The notes: generated by a model from the sequence alone, not told the origin. Shown: positions 7,886 through 16,789, numbered from the stretch's first letter. The stretch: 64,000 bases of DNA from Hyphomicrobiales bacterium (GCA_900466745.1 UBNE01000018.1:62001-126000); one strand, 5' to 3'. Numbers and translations: made by a program.

Positions 7886-10800
7886 TTGCGTGAAACTCTG
7901 ACAGTCCTCGCGGCCCTGCTGGTGCTGGCGCTGCTGGCGGCCCTGGTCGGCCCCGGCTTCGTCGACTGGCGCGCCTGGCGGCCGCAATTCGAGACGCGGC
8001 TGAGCGAGGCGCTCGGCGTCGAGACGACGATCGGCGGCGACATCCGCCTGCGCCTGCTGCCGTCGCCGCGGATCACGCTCGGGAAGCTCAGGATCGGCGA
8101 GTCGGGGGAGGCGAGCTCCGCCACCGTCGAGAACGCGACGGTCGAGCTCGCCCTGGCGTCGCTGGCGCGGGGCGAGTTCCGCTTCTCCGAGGCGCGCTTC
8201 GATGGCGCCACCCTGTCGCTCGTCGCCGATTCCCGGGGCGCGATCCTCCTGCCGCGGCGCCGGAGCGGCGGCCTGCCGGCGCAGGCCAGCCTCGACCGGC
8301 TGACGATCAGCCGCTCGGCGCTGGTCTGGCGCGACTCCGCGGCGGCGCCGGTGACCATCGCGCCGGTCGCCGCCGAGCTCTCGGCGGTCAGCCTGGCGGG
8401 GCCGTGGCGCATCGAGGGCGAGGTCGCGGGGGTTTCGCTGCGCGTCTCGACCGGCGAGATGGAGGAGGGCGGCCGGCTGCGGGCCAAGGCCTTCCTCACC
8501 GGCGACAATCTCCAGTTCAATTTCGACGGGGCGCTGCTGCTTCCGCCGCAGGACGGCAGCGTCGGCATCGAGGCCGACGGGCTGTTCAATCTCTCGCCGG
8601 GCGGGGCCGTGGCCTTGTCCGGCCGGGTTCGCGGCGGCAGCCGCCAGCTCGACCTCTCCGGGCTGACGCTCGACCTCGCCGGCGGCGCGGCGCGGCTCGA
8701 AGGCGAGGGGCAGTACCTGCCGGCGAGCGGCACGGGTTCGCTGGCGCTGCGGGCGCGGCGGCTCGACGCCGATGCGCTGGCGGCCGCGCTGGCCGAGCGC
8801 AAGGGCTTCGCGCAGGCGCTGCACGGCCTGCCCGGCCGCTTCGACGTCAGCCTCGATCTCGACCAGATGATCTGGCGCGGCGAGGATGTCTCGGCGCTGG
8901 CCCTGCGCGGCAAGCTGCACGATCGGGGGCTTTCGGAGGCCACGGCCTCCCTGCGGGTCGCCGGCGCGCTGATCGGCGCCAGCGGCAGCCTGGGGGAGGG
9001 CGGCGCCACCGGGCGTCTGACCGTCAAGGCCGAGGATGCGCGGCGCGTCGCGCTGATGCTGGGGCGCAACGGGCTCGACCCCGCTCTGGCCGACTTCGTC
9101 GCCGGGCTCGGCCGGATCGATGCCGATGCGGCCGGGACCTGGAACGAGGCCGGCCTCGCCTTCCAGCGCCTGATGCTCGCGGGCTCCTCGGGGCTGCGGC
9201 TGGAGGCTTCCGGCGAATTGACCGGGACGCGGCTCGCCGCCAGGGCCGCGGTCAGCGGGCTCGACCTCAATGGCCTGCCGCCGGGGACGAGCCTCGCCGG
9301 GCTGCTCGGTACGCGCGACATCGCGCTCGATCTGTCGCTCGCCGATGCGCGCTTCCGCAACGCACCGCCGGGCGCGGGCTCGCTCGACCTCAGGCGCGAG
9401 GGCGAGAGCTGGCGGCTGAGCCGGCTTTCGATCGAGGGTTTCGGCGGTGTCAGCGTGACGGGGTCCGGCGCGCTGCTGGCGGAGGGCGGCGAGATTTCCG
9501 GCCGCGTGCGGGCACCGCGCTTCGAGACGCTGGCCGCGCTCGCCGGGCCGTTGCTGCCCGCAAGCGCCGCCCGGGCGCTCGCCCGGGCCGGCGACGGGCT
9601 GTCGCGGCTCGATGCGGGCTTCCGGCTGACGCGGGCGGCCTCGGGCGAGACCGCGCTTTCGGCGCAGGGCACGGCCGCCGCCGGCAAGCTTTCGGTGGAG
9701 GGGCGGCTCGACCGGGCGGGAACATGGCAGAGGGTGGCGCTCGACTTCGACCTCGCCGACCGGCGGCAGGCTTTCGCCGCCTTCGGCCTGCCGGCGCCGA
9801 TGCTGGGCGGGCCGGGCAGGCTCGCGCTCGATCTCGCCGGCGGCCGCGCCGCCGGCTCGCTCGCCGGGCCGGGCCTGTCCGTCGTCGTCGAGGACGGCGC
9901 GGAGGGGCCGCAACTGAGCCTGCAGGCGGACGGGCCGGGCCAGGTCTTGGCGGAGGGCCCGGCCCGGCTCCTGCCGGACGGCGTGCTCGATGCCCATGCC
10001 CGCTTGCGGCTGAGCGAGGAGGCGGTCGGGCTCGACGCGATCGCCGCCCATCTCGGCGAGGCTTCGGCCACCGGGTCGCTGACCTTGCCGCGAGAGGGAC
10101 GCTATCAGGGGCGCTTTTCCGTGCCGGGCGCCGATCTGCGCCGATTGATCGGCGCCGCCTTGGGCCAGGCGCCCGCCACCGCCGGCTCGCTCTGGTCGAC
10201 GGCCCGCTTCGGGCGGGTCGCGGAACTGCCCGGGATGGATGTCGCCGTCGAGGCCGGTACGCTGACGCTGTTCGACGGCGTGGCGCTGCAGAAGGCCCGT
10301 TTCGCGCTGCGCTCCGATGCGGACGGGCTCCGGCTCGAGGATGTCGCCGGCAGCTATGGCGGCGGGCAGGTGTCCGGCCGGCTCGGCCTCCGGCGCGACG
10401 GCGGGCTCGCCCAGCTCAATGGCCGGGTCGATCTGGCGGGCGTCGATCTGGCCGGGCTGACCGGCGGGGCGCTTGCCGGCAAGGGCGCGGGGCGCTTCGA
10501 GTTCGGCGGCGCGGGCGAGACGCCGGCGCGGCTGGTGGCGGGCCTGAGCGGGGCGGGCAGCCTCGCGCTCGCGCAGACGCGCCTCGCGCGCTTCGACCCC
10601 AAGGCCTATGACCGGATCATCGCCGACACCGGCGAGGATGCCTCCGAAAGCGATGCGGCGCGGCTGCGCGAGCGGCTGGCCGAGGCGCTCGACAAGGATT
10701 CCTGGGCTTTGGGCGAGGTCACGCTGCCCTTCACGCTCGCGGGCGGGCTGGTCCGGCTGCAACCCTTCGCCTTCGCGCGCGACGGGCTGAGAGCCGAGGC

Positions 10801-11440
10801 GAGCGGCACCGTCGACCTGCGCGGGCTGACCGCGGATCTCAGGCTCGGCCTGAAGCCGGTCGGTCCGCTGCCGAAGGGCTGGCCCGGCGACGCGCCGCAG
10901 GTCGGGATCGCCTGGCGCGGGCCGCTCTCCGATCTGAAGCGCGAAAGCGATGTCGGCGCCCTCTCGAACACGGTGGCGGCGCGGGCGCTGGCGCGCGAGA
11001 TCGAGCGGGTGGAGGCCTTCGAGGCCGATGCGCGCGAACGGGCGATGCATGCGCGCCGGCTCCGGGCCGAGCGCGAGATGCGCGAGAACGAGCGCCAGCT
11101 CAACCTGTTCCTGAAGGCGCAGGAGGAAGCGCGCATCGCCGAGGAGAAGCGGCAGGACGAGCTGCGGCGGGCCGAGGAGCAGCGGAAACAGGCCGAGCAG
11201 GCCAGGGCCGAGCAGGAGGCGCGCCGCCGGGCCGAGGCCGAGGAGCGCGCCCGCGCCGCGGCCGAGCGTGCCGCGGCGCAGCCGCAGTCCCAGCCCGGGC
11301 CGCTCCAGCTACCGAGCGCGCCGCGCGCCAGCTCTCCGGAAGGAACGGTGCAGACGCCGCCGGGGCAGGCCGCTCCTGCACTGCCGCCGCCCTTCCAGAT
11401 CGCCCCCGTGCCGCAGCCGCGCGCCGCGCCGCTGAACTGA
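7886..11440 (+). CDS. Large AsmA-family inner-membrane/periplasmic protein
   Basis: A 1,184-residue protein beginning with a single N-terminal membrane anchor (about residues 3-23), followed by the AsmA signature of strand-rich repeats (IGGDIRLRLLPSPRITLGKL near residues 51-70). AsmA-like proteins form long beta-groove bridges proposed to move phospholipid between inner and outer membranes. After the beta region the last 160 residues change character: about 1040-1130 is a highly charged Glu/Arg/Gln/Ala coiled coil (repeats of EEQRKQAEQARAEQEARR type), then a proline-rich tail. The TTG start at 7886 has AAGGCGGA upstream. Copies of the same inverted repeat lie on both sides. The exact substrate is unknown. 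Confidence 0.85.
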   Translation: MRETLTVLAALLVLALLAALVGPGFVDWRAWRPQFETRLSEALGVETTIGGDIRLRLLPSPRITLGKLRIGESGEASSATVENATVELALASLARGEFRFSEARFDGATLSLVADSRGAILLPRRRSGGLPAQASLDRLTISRSALVWRDSAAAPVTIAPVAAELSAVSLAGPWRIEGEVAGVSLRVSTGEMEEGGRLRAKAFLTGDNLQFNFDGALLLPPQDGSVGIEADGLFNLSPGGAVALSGRVRGGSRQLDLSGLTLDLAGGAARLEGEGQYLPASGTGSLALRARRLDADALAAALAERKGFAQALHGLPGRFDVSLDLDQMIWRGEDVSALALRGKLHDRGLSEATASLRVAGALIGASGSLGEGGATGRLTVKAEDARRVALMLGRNGLDPALADFVAGLGRIDADAAGTWNEAGLAFQRLMLAGSSGLRLEASGELTGTRLAARAAVSGLDLNGLPPGTSLAGLLGTRDIALDLSLADARFRNAPPGAGSLDLRREGESWRLSRLSIEGFGGVSVTGSGALLAEGGEISGRVRAPRFETLAALAGPLLPASAARALARAGDGLSRLDAGFRLTRAASGETALSAQGTAAAGKLSVEGRLDRAGTWQRVALDFDLADRRQAFAAFGLPAPMLGGPGRLALDLAGGRAAGSLAGPGLSVVVEDGAEGPQLSLQADGPGQVLAEGPARLLPDGVLDAHARLRLSEEAVGLDAIAAHLGEASATGSLTLPREGRYQGRFSVPGADLRRLIGAALGQAPATAGSLWSTARFGRVAELPGMDVAVEAGTLTLFDGVALQKARFALRSDADGLRLEDVAGSYGGGQVSGRLGLRRDGGLAQLNGRVDLAGVDLAGLTGGALAGKGAGRFEFGGAGETPARLVAGLSGAGSLALAQTRLARFDPKAYDRIIADTGEDASESDAARLRERLAEALDKDSWALGEVTLPFTLAGGLVRLQPFAFARDGLRAEASGTVDLRGLTADLRLGLKPVGPLPKGWPGDAPQVGIAWRGPLSDLKRESDVGALSNTVAARALAREIERVEAFEADARERAMHARRLRAEREMRENERQLNLFLKAQEEARIAEEKRQDELRRAEEQRKQAEQARAEQEARRRAEAEERARAAAERAAAQPQSQPGPLQLPSAPRASSPEGTVQTPPGQAAPALPPPFQIAPVPQPRAAPLN

Positions 11441-11446
11441 GATTCC

Positions 11447-11495
11447 GATTCAACGGCTTCGCAGGATGAATCCGGTTTTTGGCGCAAGATTTTGA
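11447..11495. repeat. Short repeated motif after asmA-like gene (GATTCAACGG type)
   Basis: The sequence starting GATTCAACGGCTTCGCAGGA shares most of its length with a segment at 32549-32597 after ilvC (GATTCAACGGCTTGCGGGAT). Both contain GATTC and GAATC in inverted orientation, and both lie shortly after a stop codon. The function is not evident. Confidence 0.45.
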
Positions 11496-11544
11496 AAATG
11501 CTCGTTCATTGCCGCTGCTTCCGAGCCGGAGATCGCGACCGGAC

Positions 11545-11679
11545 CGTCATTGCGGGGAGCAAGCGACGAAGCAATCCAGGGGAACCGGGCCGAACCGTTC
11601 GACCCAGTCCCCCCTCGATTGCTTCGCGGAGTCTGTCCCTAGGCTTGCCGGCGACAAGACCGGAGGGCTCGCAATGACG
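11545..11679. repeat. Intergenic inverted repeat, CGTCATTGCG family, copy 2
   Basis: A 135-bp element with left end CGTCATTGCGGGGAGC and right end GGGCTCGCAATGACG. It is the second copy of the element at 7703-7836 and again contains GACGAAGCAATCCAGG and a complementary ATTGCTTCGC. It lies between the asmA-like gene and the convergent small RHH gene. Confidence 0.85.
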
Positions 11680-11715
11680 GCGGTTCACAATGACGCTGGG
11701 CCGGGCGGCTGCGCG

Positions 11716-11943
11716 TCAGCCGCGCTCTTCAGCCAGCTTGCGGTAATGCGCCAGCGCATGGAGGCGCAGCGCCGCCGAGAGGTTGATGTCGCCGCGGGCC
11801 GTGTCGATCGCGGCGATCAGGGCGGCGAGGCTGCGGCCTTCGCCGGCCGCGATCGCCTTCAGCGCGTCCCAGAATTCGTCCTCCAGCGAGACGCTGGTGC
11901 GGTGGCCGGCGATGCTGAGCGAGCGCTTGCGCTCCGGCGTCAT
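11716..11943 (-). CDS. Ribbon-helix-helix domain protein
   Basis: A 75-residue protein of the RHH_4 type. The first 45 residues (RTSVSLEDEFWDALKAIA then a second helix) give the strand-helix-helix DNA-binding fold of MetJ/Arc-like regulators. The remainder is a helical tail. Its ATG overlaps the stop codon of the DUF4169 gene by 4 nt (ATGA), so the two are translationally coupled as the last genes of the sspB-fumC operon. It may be a small transcription regulator; no target is evident. Confidence 0.8.
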   Translation of the reverse strand: MTPERKRSLSIAGHRTSVSLEDEFWDALKAIAAGEGRSLAALIAAIDTARGDINLSAALRLHALAHYRKLAEERG

Positions 11944-12137
11944 GCCGTTTCCGGGTCGTCGTTCCGGGACAGGCGGTGGCCCTCGACATGGCGCTCGGCC
12001 TTGTCGCGCTCGGAGGCCGCGAGGCTGCGTTCGGCCTTGCTCAGGCCGAAGGCGATGCGGTTGCGCTCGGCCTGCTCGCCGGCCTCGACGCGCGCCTTCT
12101 GCTTGCGGGCGCGGCGCAGATTGACGATCTCGGCCAT
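11940..12137 (-). CDS. DUF4169 family protein
   Basis: A 65-residue, very basic and helical protein starting MAEIVNLRRARKQKAR and rich in Arg, Lys, Glu and Ala. This matches the small DUF4169 family found mainly in Alphaproteobacteria, typically next to fumC and an RHH protein, exactly as here. Function is unknown. It starts 13 nt after the fumC stop codon and overlaps the next gene by 4 nt. Confidence 0.85.
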   Translation of the reverse strand: MAEIVNLRRARKQKARVEAGEQAERNRIAFGLSKAERSLAASERDKAERHVEGHRLSRNDDPETA

Positions 12138-12150
12138 GGCGGAACCTCCG

Positions 12151-13545
12151 TCAGGCGGGGCTGAGCATCTTCTCGGGCCTGACCGTCTCGTCGAAGAGCT
12201 TGGCGTCGACGCCGGCCTTCAGCGCTTCCTCGCGGAGCGTCGTGCCGTTGTGATGGGCCGCCTTGGCGATGCTCGCCGCCTTGTCGTAGCCGATCGCGGG
12301 CGCCAGCGCCGTCACCAGCATCAGCGAGCGCGACAGCAATTCCTTGAGCTGCCCCTCATTGGCCACGATGCCCTCGACGCAGTTGGTGCGGAAGCTCTCG
12401 GCGGCGTCCGCCAGGAGCCGGACCGACTGCAGAAAGGCGGCGGCGATCACAGGCTTGAAGACGTTCAGCTCGAAATGGCCCTGGCTCGCGGCGAAGCCCA
12501 CCGTCGCCTGGTTGCCGTGGACCTGGGTCGCGACCATGGTCAGCGCCTCGGCCTGGGTCGGGTTGACCTTGCCAGGCATGATCGAGGAGCCGGGCTCGTT
12601 CTCGGGCAGGCTGATCTCGCCGAGGCCGGAGCGCGGGCCGGAGCCGAGCAGGCGGACATCGTTGCCGATCTTGAACAGGTCGGAGGCGAGCGCCGCCAGC
12701 GCGCCATGGGCCGCGGCGAGCGCGCCATGGCTCGCCAGCGCCTCGAACTTGTTGTCGGCGCTGCGGAAGGGCAGGCCGGTCAGGGTCGCGACCTCCTTGG
12801 CGAAGAGGGCGGCGAAATCGGGATGGGTGTTGAGGCCGGTGCCGACCGCGGTGCCGCCCTGCGCCAGCGCGTAGAGCCCGCCGAGCGCGGCCTCGATCCG
12901 GCCGATGCCGAGATGGAGCTGCATCGCATAGCCGGAGAATTCCTGGCCGAGCGTGACGGGGGTGGCGTCCTGGAGATGGGTGCGGCCAATCTTGACCAGA
13001 TCCTTGAAGGCCTCGGCCTTGTCGGCGAGCGCCTTCTCGAGATGGCGCAGCGCCGGCAGCAGCCGCCGCGTGATCTCCAGCACGGCGGCGATGTGCATCG
13101 CGGTCGGGAAGGAATCGTTCGAGGACTGGCCGCGGTTGACATGGTCGTTGGGATGCACCGGGCTCTTGGCGCCGAGGCCGGCGCCGAGCAGCTCGTTGGC
13201 GCGATTCGCCAGCACCTCGTTGGCGTTCATGTTCGACTGGGTGCCGGAGCCGGTCTGCCAGATCACCAGCGGGAAATGATCGTCGAACTTGCCGGCGAGC
13301 GCCTCGTCCGAGGCCTGGCCGATGGCGCCGGCGATGCGCTGGTCGAGCAGGCCGAGGCGGGCGTTGACGCGGGACGCGGTCTTCTTGACCAGCACCAGCG
13401 CGTGGACGAGCGGAAGCGGCATGCGCTCGCGCTCGCCGCCGATCCTGAAATTCTCGAGCGAACGCTGCGTCTGCGCGCCCCAGTAGCGATCCGCCGGCAC
13501 GGCGATGGGGCCGAAGGAATCGGTTTCGGTGCGCGTCTCGGTCAT
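12151..13545 (-). CDS. fumC: Class II fumarate hydratase FumC
   Basis: Oxygen-stable, iron-free fumarase of the citric acid cycle, interconverting fumarate and L-malate. The 464-residue protein has the superfamily signature [13 protein letters not shown] (about residue 318), the [14 protein letters not shown] substrate-binding segment and the HPNDHVN/SSND active-site loop. The length is normal for FumC. It starts 13 nt after sspB, so sspB, fumC, DUF4169 and RHH form one minus-strand transcription unit. Confidence 0.97.
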   Translation of the reverse strand: MTETRTETDSFGPIAVPADRYWGAQTQRSLENFRIGGERERMPLPLVHALVLVKKTASRVNARLGLLDQRIAGAIGQASDEALAGKFDDHFPLVIWQTGSGTQSNMNANEVLANRANELLGAGLGAKSPVHPNDHVNRGQSSNDSFPTAMHIAAVLEITRRLLPALRHLEKALADKAEAFKDLVKIGRTHLQDATPVTLGQEFSGYAMQLHLGIGRIEAALGGLYALAQGGTAVGTGLNTHPDFAALFAKEVATLTGLPFRSADNKFEALASHGALAAAHGALAALASDLFKIGNDVRLLGSGPRSGLGEISLPENEPGSSIMPGKVNPTQAEALTMVATQVHGNQATVGFAASQGHFELNVFKPVIAAAFLQSVRLLADAAESFRTNCVEGIVANEGQLKELLSRSLMLVTALAPAIGYDKAASIAKAAHHNGTTLREEALKAGVDAKLFDETVRPEKMLSPA

Positions 13546-13558
13546 GGGAGCAGATCCG

Positions 13559-14137
13559 TCAGGTCTTCTTGCGGAAGGAATCGAGGCTGACCACCTCGGC
13601 GGAGCCGCGGCCGTCGCCCTCGCTTTCGGAGGCCGGGGCCTCCTTGTCGTCGCCGTCGGCCTCTTCGGCGCCGGCGGCCTTCGACTTCACGGCGGGGACG
13701 CCCGCAGGGACCGGCTTGGCCGGCAGCGGGGTCGGCGCCTCGGCGGTCTCGGGCTCGGCCGCGGCCGCTTCCTCGGGCGTGTCCTGCGTCTCGAATTTGA
13801 GGCCGAACTGCACGGAGGGGTCGAAGAAGGTCGTGACCGCGTCGAAGGGCACGAGCAGCCGCTCCGGCACGCCCGAGAAGGACAGGCCGACCTCGAAGGC
13901 GTGCTCGCTGACGCTCAGGTCCCAGAACTGGTGCTGGAGGACGATGGTCATCTCCTCCGGGTGCTTCTCGCGCAGGCGCTGCGACAGGCGCACGCCCGGG
14001 GCCCCGGTGCGGAAGGTGACGTAGAAATGATGCTCGCCCGGCAACCCGTCGCGCGCGGCCTCCGACAGGATCTTGCGGACGACGCCCTTGAGCGCCTCCT
14101 GGACCATCAGATCGTAACGAAGGACATCCTTGGACAT
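13559..14137 (-). CDS. sspB: SspB family ClpXP adaptor protein
   Basis: A 192-residue homologue of the alphaproteobacterial stringent starvation protein B. It tethers ssrA-tagged polypeptides from stalled ribosomes to ClpX for degradation. The folded core covers about residues 1-120 ([16 protein letters not shown], then HHFYVTFRT and [10 protein letters not shown] strands). The rest is a flexible Ala/Glu/Pro-rich tail ending in [11 protein letters not shown], which should be the ClpX-docking peptide. The gene encoding the tag itself, ssrA, lies immediately upstream on the same strand. Confidence 0.92.
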   Translation of the reverse strand: MSKDVLRYDLMVQEALKGVVRKILSEAARDGLPGEHHFYVTFRTGAPGVRLSQRLREKHPEEMTIVLQHQFWDLSVSEHAFEVGLSFSGVPERLLVPFDAVTTFFDPSVQFGLKFETQDTPEEAAAAEPETAEAPTPLPAKPVPAGVPAVKSKAAGAEEADGDDKEAPASESEGDGRGSAEVVSLDSFRKKT

Positions 14138-14188
14138 TGCGTCGACGTTTCCGCTTCACTTACCCGGCGGGAACAGCCGGCAGGCCAG

Positions 14189-14224
14189 AAATAAAAGTGG
14201 AGGCTTCTGTTGCCAGGCGCCTCC
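14189..14224 (-). terminator. Rho-independent terminator after ssrA
   Basis: On the minus strand GGAGGC (14224-14219) pairs with GCCTCC (14204-14199) around a 14-nt loop, followed by ACTTTTATTT. It lies between the end of the tmRNA coding piece and the sspB start at 14137 and should separate ssrA transcription from the sspB operon. Confidence 0.7.
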
Positions 14225-14225
14225 G

Positions 14226-14511
14226 AGCCCCGCCTTACGCGGCTAAGCGCAAGGGCTTTGGTTTGGGAACCAGCACCGCATTACGCGGCGACAGCAACCC
14301 GAGCATTGTTGTCGTTGGCAACTATGCTTTTGGCCCGATAACGGCGGAACCATGCCGAGCAAAAGGACAACCTTTACACCCTCGTCGATCCTATTTCGCC
14401 CCCGCCGAAACCCTGTGGCCAGGGCTTGGGTGGAGGCGCCGGGTACCGCCCCCGGGTCCGAAAGGCTTATTTCGAAATCCGTTTATCGCCATAGCCGTTC
14501 TTGCGAGCGGC
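14226..14511 (-). ncRNA. ssrA: tmRNA (ssrA), circularly permuted two-piece alphaproteobacterial form
   Basis: Reading the minus strand, the acceptor piece comes first: TTTCGGAC, then a T-arm CCGGG-GGCGGTA-CCCGG (14455-14439), then the 3' acceptor strand CGCCTCC-A (14438-14431). About 25 nt of intervening sequence with a CCCTGG/CCAGGG-like hairpin follows. The coding piece begins at 14403 with GGGGGCGAAATAGGATCGAC. The acceptor strands pair over 7 bp with a G3-U pair, the alanyl-tRNA synthetase determinant. The tag frame at 14319-14281 encodes ANDNNARVAVAA then TAA. This RNA rescues stalled ribosomes and tags the product for ClpXP. Outer ends are approximate. The encoded 3' end reads ACCC rather than ACCA. 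Confidence 0.93.
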
Positions 14512-14517
14512 AGGCGG

Positions 14518-14523
14518 AATATA
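14518..14523 (-). promoter_or_regulatory. ssrA: Candidate -10 element of the ssrA promoter
   Basis: TATATT on the minus strand lies about 7 nt before the estimated start of the acceptor piece. A weak TTTCCC hexamer 17 nt upstream (14546-14541) could be the -35. Only the -10 is a good match to consensus. Confidence 0.35.
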
Positions 14524-14609
14524 GGCATAGCCGCGGCGCGGGGAAAGACCGCCGGCTCGATTTCGACAGCGAGGATCGCCAAGGAATGTGAAAGTGAGGC
14601 TTCCATGCC

Positions 14610-14888
14610 TCAATCGAGAATTCGACCATCTCTGATGTCGATGTCGAGGATGATCTCGTCGTCGTCGACGGTGCGTCCGGCGAGCTCCCAGCGGTCGCTC
14701 GTGCGGGTGATCTCCTCGACATGGACGAGGCCGGCGCTCCAGGCGATCTCGCGGGCCTGGCTCTCCGAGATCGTCGGACCGTCCGGCGCCCGCGCCTCGC
14801 CCTCCGCCTGCGAGGCGCGGCCGGGCAGGACGGCAAGGCCGCCCAGCAGGGCCAGGGCGAGCAGGCGGGCCGTCATCGTCATTCGCAT
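14610..14888 (-). CDS. Small secreted PepSY-domain protein
   Basis: A 92-residue protein with an N-terminal signal peptide (hydrophobic LLALALLGGLAVLPG, cleavage probably after ASQA near residue 28). A single PepSY-like domain follows: SESQAREIAWSAGLVHVEEITRTS and a strand pair ending DIDIRDGRILD. PepSY domains are thought to bind or inhibit peptidases or act as periplasmic modules. A paralogue with the same arrangement lies 107 nt upstream on the same strand. GAGG lies before the ATG. Confidence 0.8.
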   Translation of the reverse strand: MRMTMTARLLALALLGGLAVLPGRASQAEGEARAPDGPTISESQAREIAWSAGLVHVEEITRTSDRWELAGRTVDDDEIILDIDIRDGRILD

Positions 14889-14995
14889 ATCGCGCCTCGT
14901 GAATCAGGCGCGAAGAGTGGCCGCGATTGCGGCAGGTTTCGGTCAGGATCCCTCACGGCGCTTCGCAATGCCGTGAGGCGGCCGTCGGCGGCCCC

Positions 14996-15301
14996 TCAGT
15001 TCCCGGCCTTGGCGGAGGCGGGCCGTTCGCGCTCCAGCTTCATCACGGTGCCGTCGCTCGCGCGCAGCTCGATCTCGATCCCGGAGCCGAGGCTGTCGCG
15101 CCCCTCGACCTTCCACTGACCGCCCTCGCGCGCGATGGTCTCGATGCGGGCGACGCCGTTCTCCGTGGCGATGCGGCGCGCCTCCTCCATCGAGATCGCT
15201 CCGTCCGGCGGCTCCGCCGGCCCGGGGGGCTGGGCCAGGGCCGGCTGCGCCGCTGCGAGCGCGGCCATCACGGCCAGCATGGCCGATCGTCGTGAGAGCA
15301 T
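14996..15301 (-). CDS. Small secreted PepSY-domain protein, paralogue
   Basis: A 101-residue protein with a signal peptide of Tat-like composition (MLSRRSAMLAVMAALAAA, cleavage after ALAQ) and a PepSY domain (ISMEEARRIATENGVARIET, ending IELRASDGTVMKLE). The ATG at 15301 has GAGGAGGGATGGC directly upstream, which decides against longer in-frame starts. It precedes the second PepSY gene on the same strand, and the two are diverged tandem duplicates. Confidence 0.8.
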   Translation of the reverse strand: MLSRRSAMLAVMAALAAAQPALAQPPGPAEPPDGAISMEEARRIATENGVARIETIAREGGQWKVEGRDSLGSGIEIELRASDGTVMKLERERPASAKAGN

Positions 15302-15494
15302 GCCATCCCTCCTCGTCACCGACGCATGGCAGGACAGGCCCATGCGGGCCACATGACCGCATAACGGCGCCGGCGGGCGCTTGTTCCGGTCGCATCCTGT
15401 CGCGCCATGCCGCAAAGGTTGGGGAAGGCTGCGCGCGGGGCCGGGCCAGCGGCGCCGCGAGCCGCTATGGTGCTCCGCCTCTCAGAGATTCGTC

Positions 15495-16304
15495 ATGCGC
15501 CAGTATCACGACCTGCTCCAACGTGTCCTGACCGAGGGCGTCCGCAAGGACGACCGTACCGGCACCGGCACGCTCGCCGTCTTCGGCCACCAGATGCGCT
15601 TCGACCTGTCGGAAGGCTTTCCGCTGGTCACCACCAAGAAGCTGCATCTGAAGTCTATCATCCACGAGCTGATCTGGTTCCTGCGCGGCGACACCAATAT
15701 CCGCTATCTGCAGGAGAACGGCGTCACCATCTGGGACGAATGGGCCGACGAGAACGGCGATCTCGGCCCCGTCTACGGCCGGCAATGGCGCTCCTGGCCG
15801 GCGCCGGACGGCCAGACCATCGACCAGATCGCCTGGCTGGTGAACGAGATCCGCCGCAACCCGGATTCGCGGCGCCTCGTGGTCTCGGCCTGGAATCCGG
15901 CCGATATCTCCAAGATGGCGCTGGCGCCCTGCCACTGCCTGTTCCAGTTCTTCGTGCAGCCCTCGGAGAGCGGGCGCGGGAAGCTGTCCTGCCAGCTCTA
16001 CCAGCGTTCGGCCGACGTCTTCCTCGGCGTGCCCTTCAACATCGCCAGCTACGCGCTGCTGACCCATATGGTCGCGCAGGTCACCGGCCTCGACGTCGGC
16101 GATTTCGTGCATTCCCTGGGCGACACCCATCTCTACGTGAACCATCTCGACCAGGCGCGGCTGCAAGTGTCGCGGGCGCCGCGGGTGCTGCCGAAGCTCG
16201 TCCTCAACCCGGCCGTGACGAAGCTCGAGGATTTCCGCTTCGAGGACGTGGCGATCGAAGGCTACGACCCCCACCCGACCATCAAGGCTCCGATCGCCGT
16301 ATGA
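15495..16304 (+). CDS. thyA: Thymidylate synthase
   Basis: Converts dUMP to dTMP using methylene-tetrahydrofolate. The 269-residue protein starts [12 protein letters not shown] and has the invariant features of ThyA: RTGTGTL, the [10 protein letters not shown] segment, the active-site cysteine in [13 protein letters not shown], and the dUMP-binding [14 protein letters not shown]. Its stop codon overlaps the ATG of the GNAT gene (ATGA). folA follows, so both halves of the thymidylate cycle are co-transcribed. Confidence 0.98.
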   Translation: MRQYHDLLQRVLTEGVRKDDRTGTGTLAVFGHQMRFDLSEGFPLVTTKKLHLKSIIHELIWFLRGDTNIRYLQENGVTIWDEWADENGDLGPVYGRQWRSWPAPDGQTIDQIAWLVNEIRRNPDSRRLVVSAWNPADISKMALAPCHCLFQFFVQPSESGRGKLSCQLYQRSADVFLGVPFNIASYALLTHMVAQVTGLDVGDFVHSLGDTHLYVNHLDQARLQVSRAPRVLPKLVLNPAVTKLEDFRFEDVAIEGYDPHPTIKAPIAV

Positions 16305-16783
16305 CGCTCGCCATCCGCCCCGTCCGTCCCGGCGAAGCCGGCCTCGTGCTGAGCTTCGTCCGGGAGCTGGCCGAATACGAGAAGCTGCTGCACGAGGTCG
16401 TCGCCAGCGAGGCCGACATCGCCGAATCGCTGTTCGGCGAGAATCCGCGCGTCTTCTGCGATATCGCCGAATGGGAGGGCGAGCCGGTCGGCTTCGCGCT
16501 CTGGTTCTACACCTATTCCACCTTCCGGGGCCGGCACGGCATCTGGCTGGAGGACCTGTTCGTGCGGCCCGGGCAGCGCGGGCGCGGCATCGGCAAGGCG
16601 CTGATGGCGCGGCTGGCGAGGCGCTGCGTCGACGAGGACCTGCCGCGCCTCGCCTGGTGGGTGCTGAACTGGAACGAGCCTTCCCGCGTCTTCTACCGCT
16701 CGATCGGCGCGAAGGCGCAGGACGAGTGGACGGTGAAGCGGCTGGAGGGCGAGGCCCTGGCCCGGCTCGGCGCGGAAGGCTGA
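16301..16783 (+). CDS. GNAT family N-acetyltransferase
   Basis: A 160-residue acetyltransferase close in length and pattern to the diamine/spermidine acetyltransferase (SSAT) subgroup: [20 protein letters not shown] is the acetyl-CoA pyrophosphate-binding motif A, and [19 protein letters not shown] is motif [12 protein letters not shown] before motif A is common in SSAT-like members. The substrate is unknown; an amine or amino-acid derivative is plausible. It is translationally coupled to thyA and lies 6 nt before folA. Confidence 0.87.
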   Translation: MTLAIRPVRPGEAGLVLSFVRELAEYEKLLHEVVASEADIAESLFGENPRVFCDIAEWEGEPVGFALWFYTYSTFRGRHGIWLEDLFVRPGQRGRGIGKALMARLARRCVDEDLPRLAWWVLNWNEPSRVFYRSIGAKAQDEWTVKRLEGEALARLGAEG

Positions 16784-16789
16784 CCGGCG

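Noticed and set aside
5393..11050. Very long minus-strand open frame (1,885 codons) across the FAD dehydrogenase and AsmA genes
   Set aside because: Only its last 186 codons are a real thioesterase gene. The rest is antisense to two convincing plus-strand genes, with low-complexity Arg/Pro/Gly composition typical of GC-rich shadow frames.
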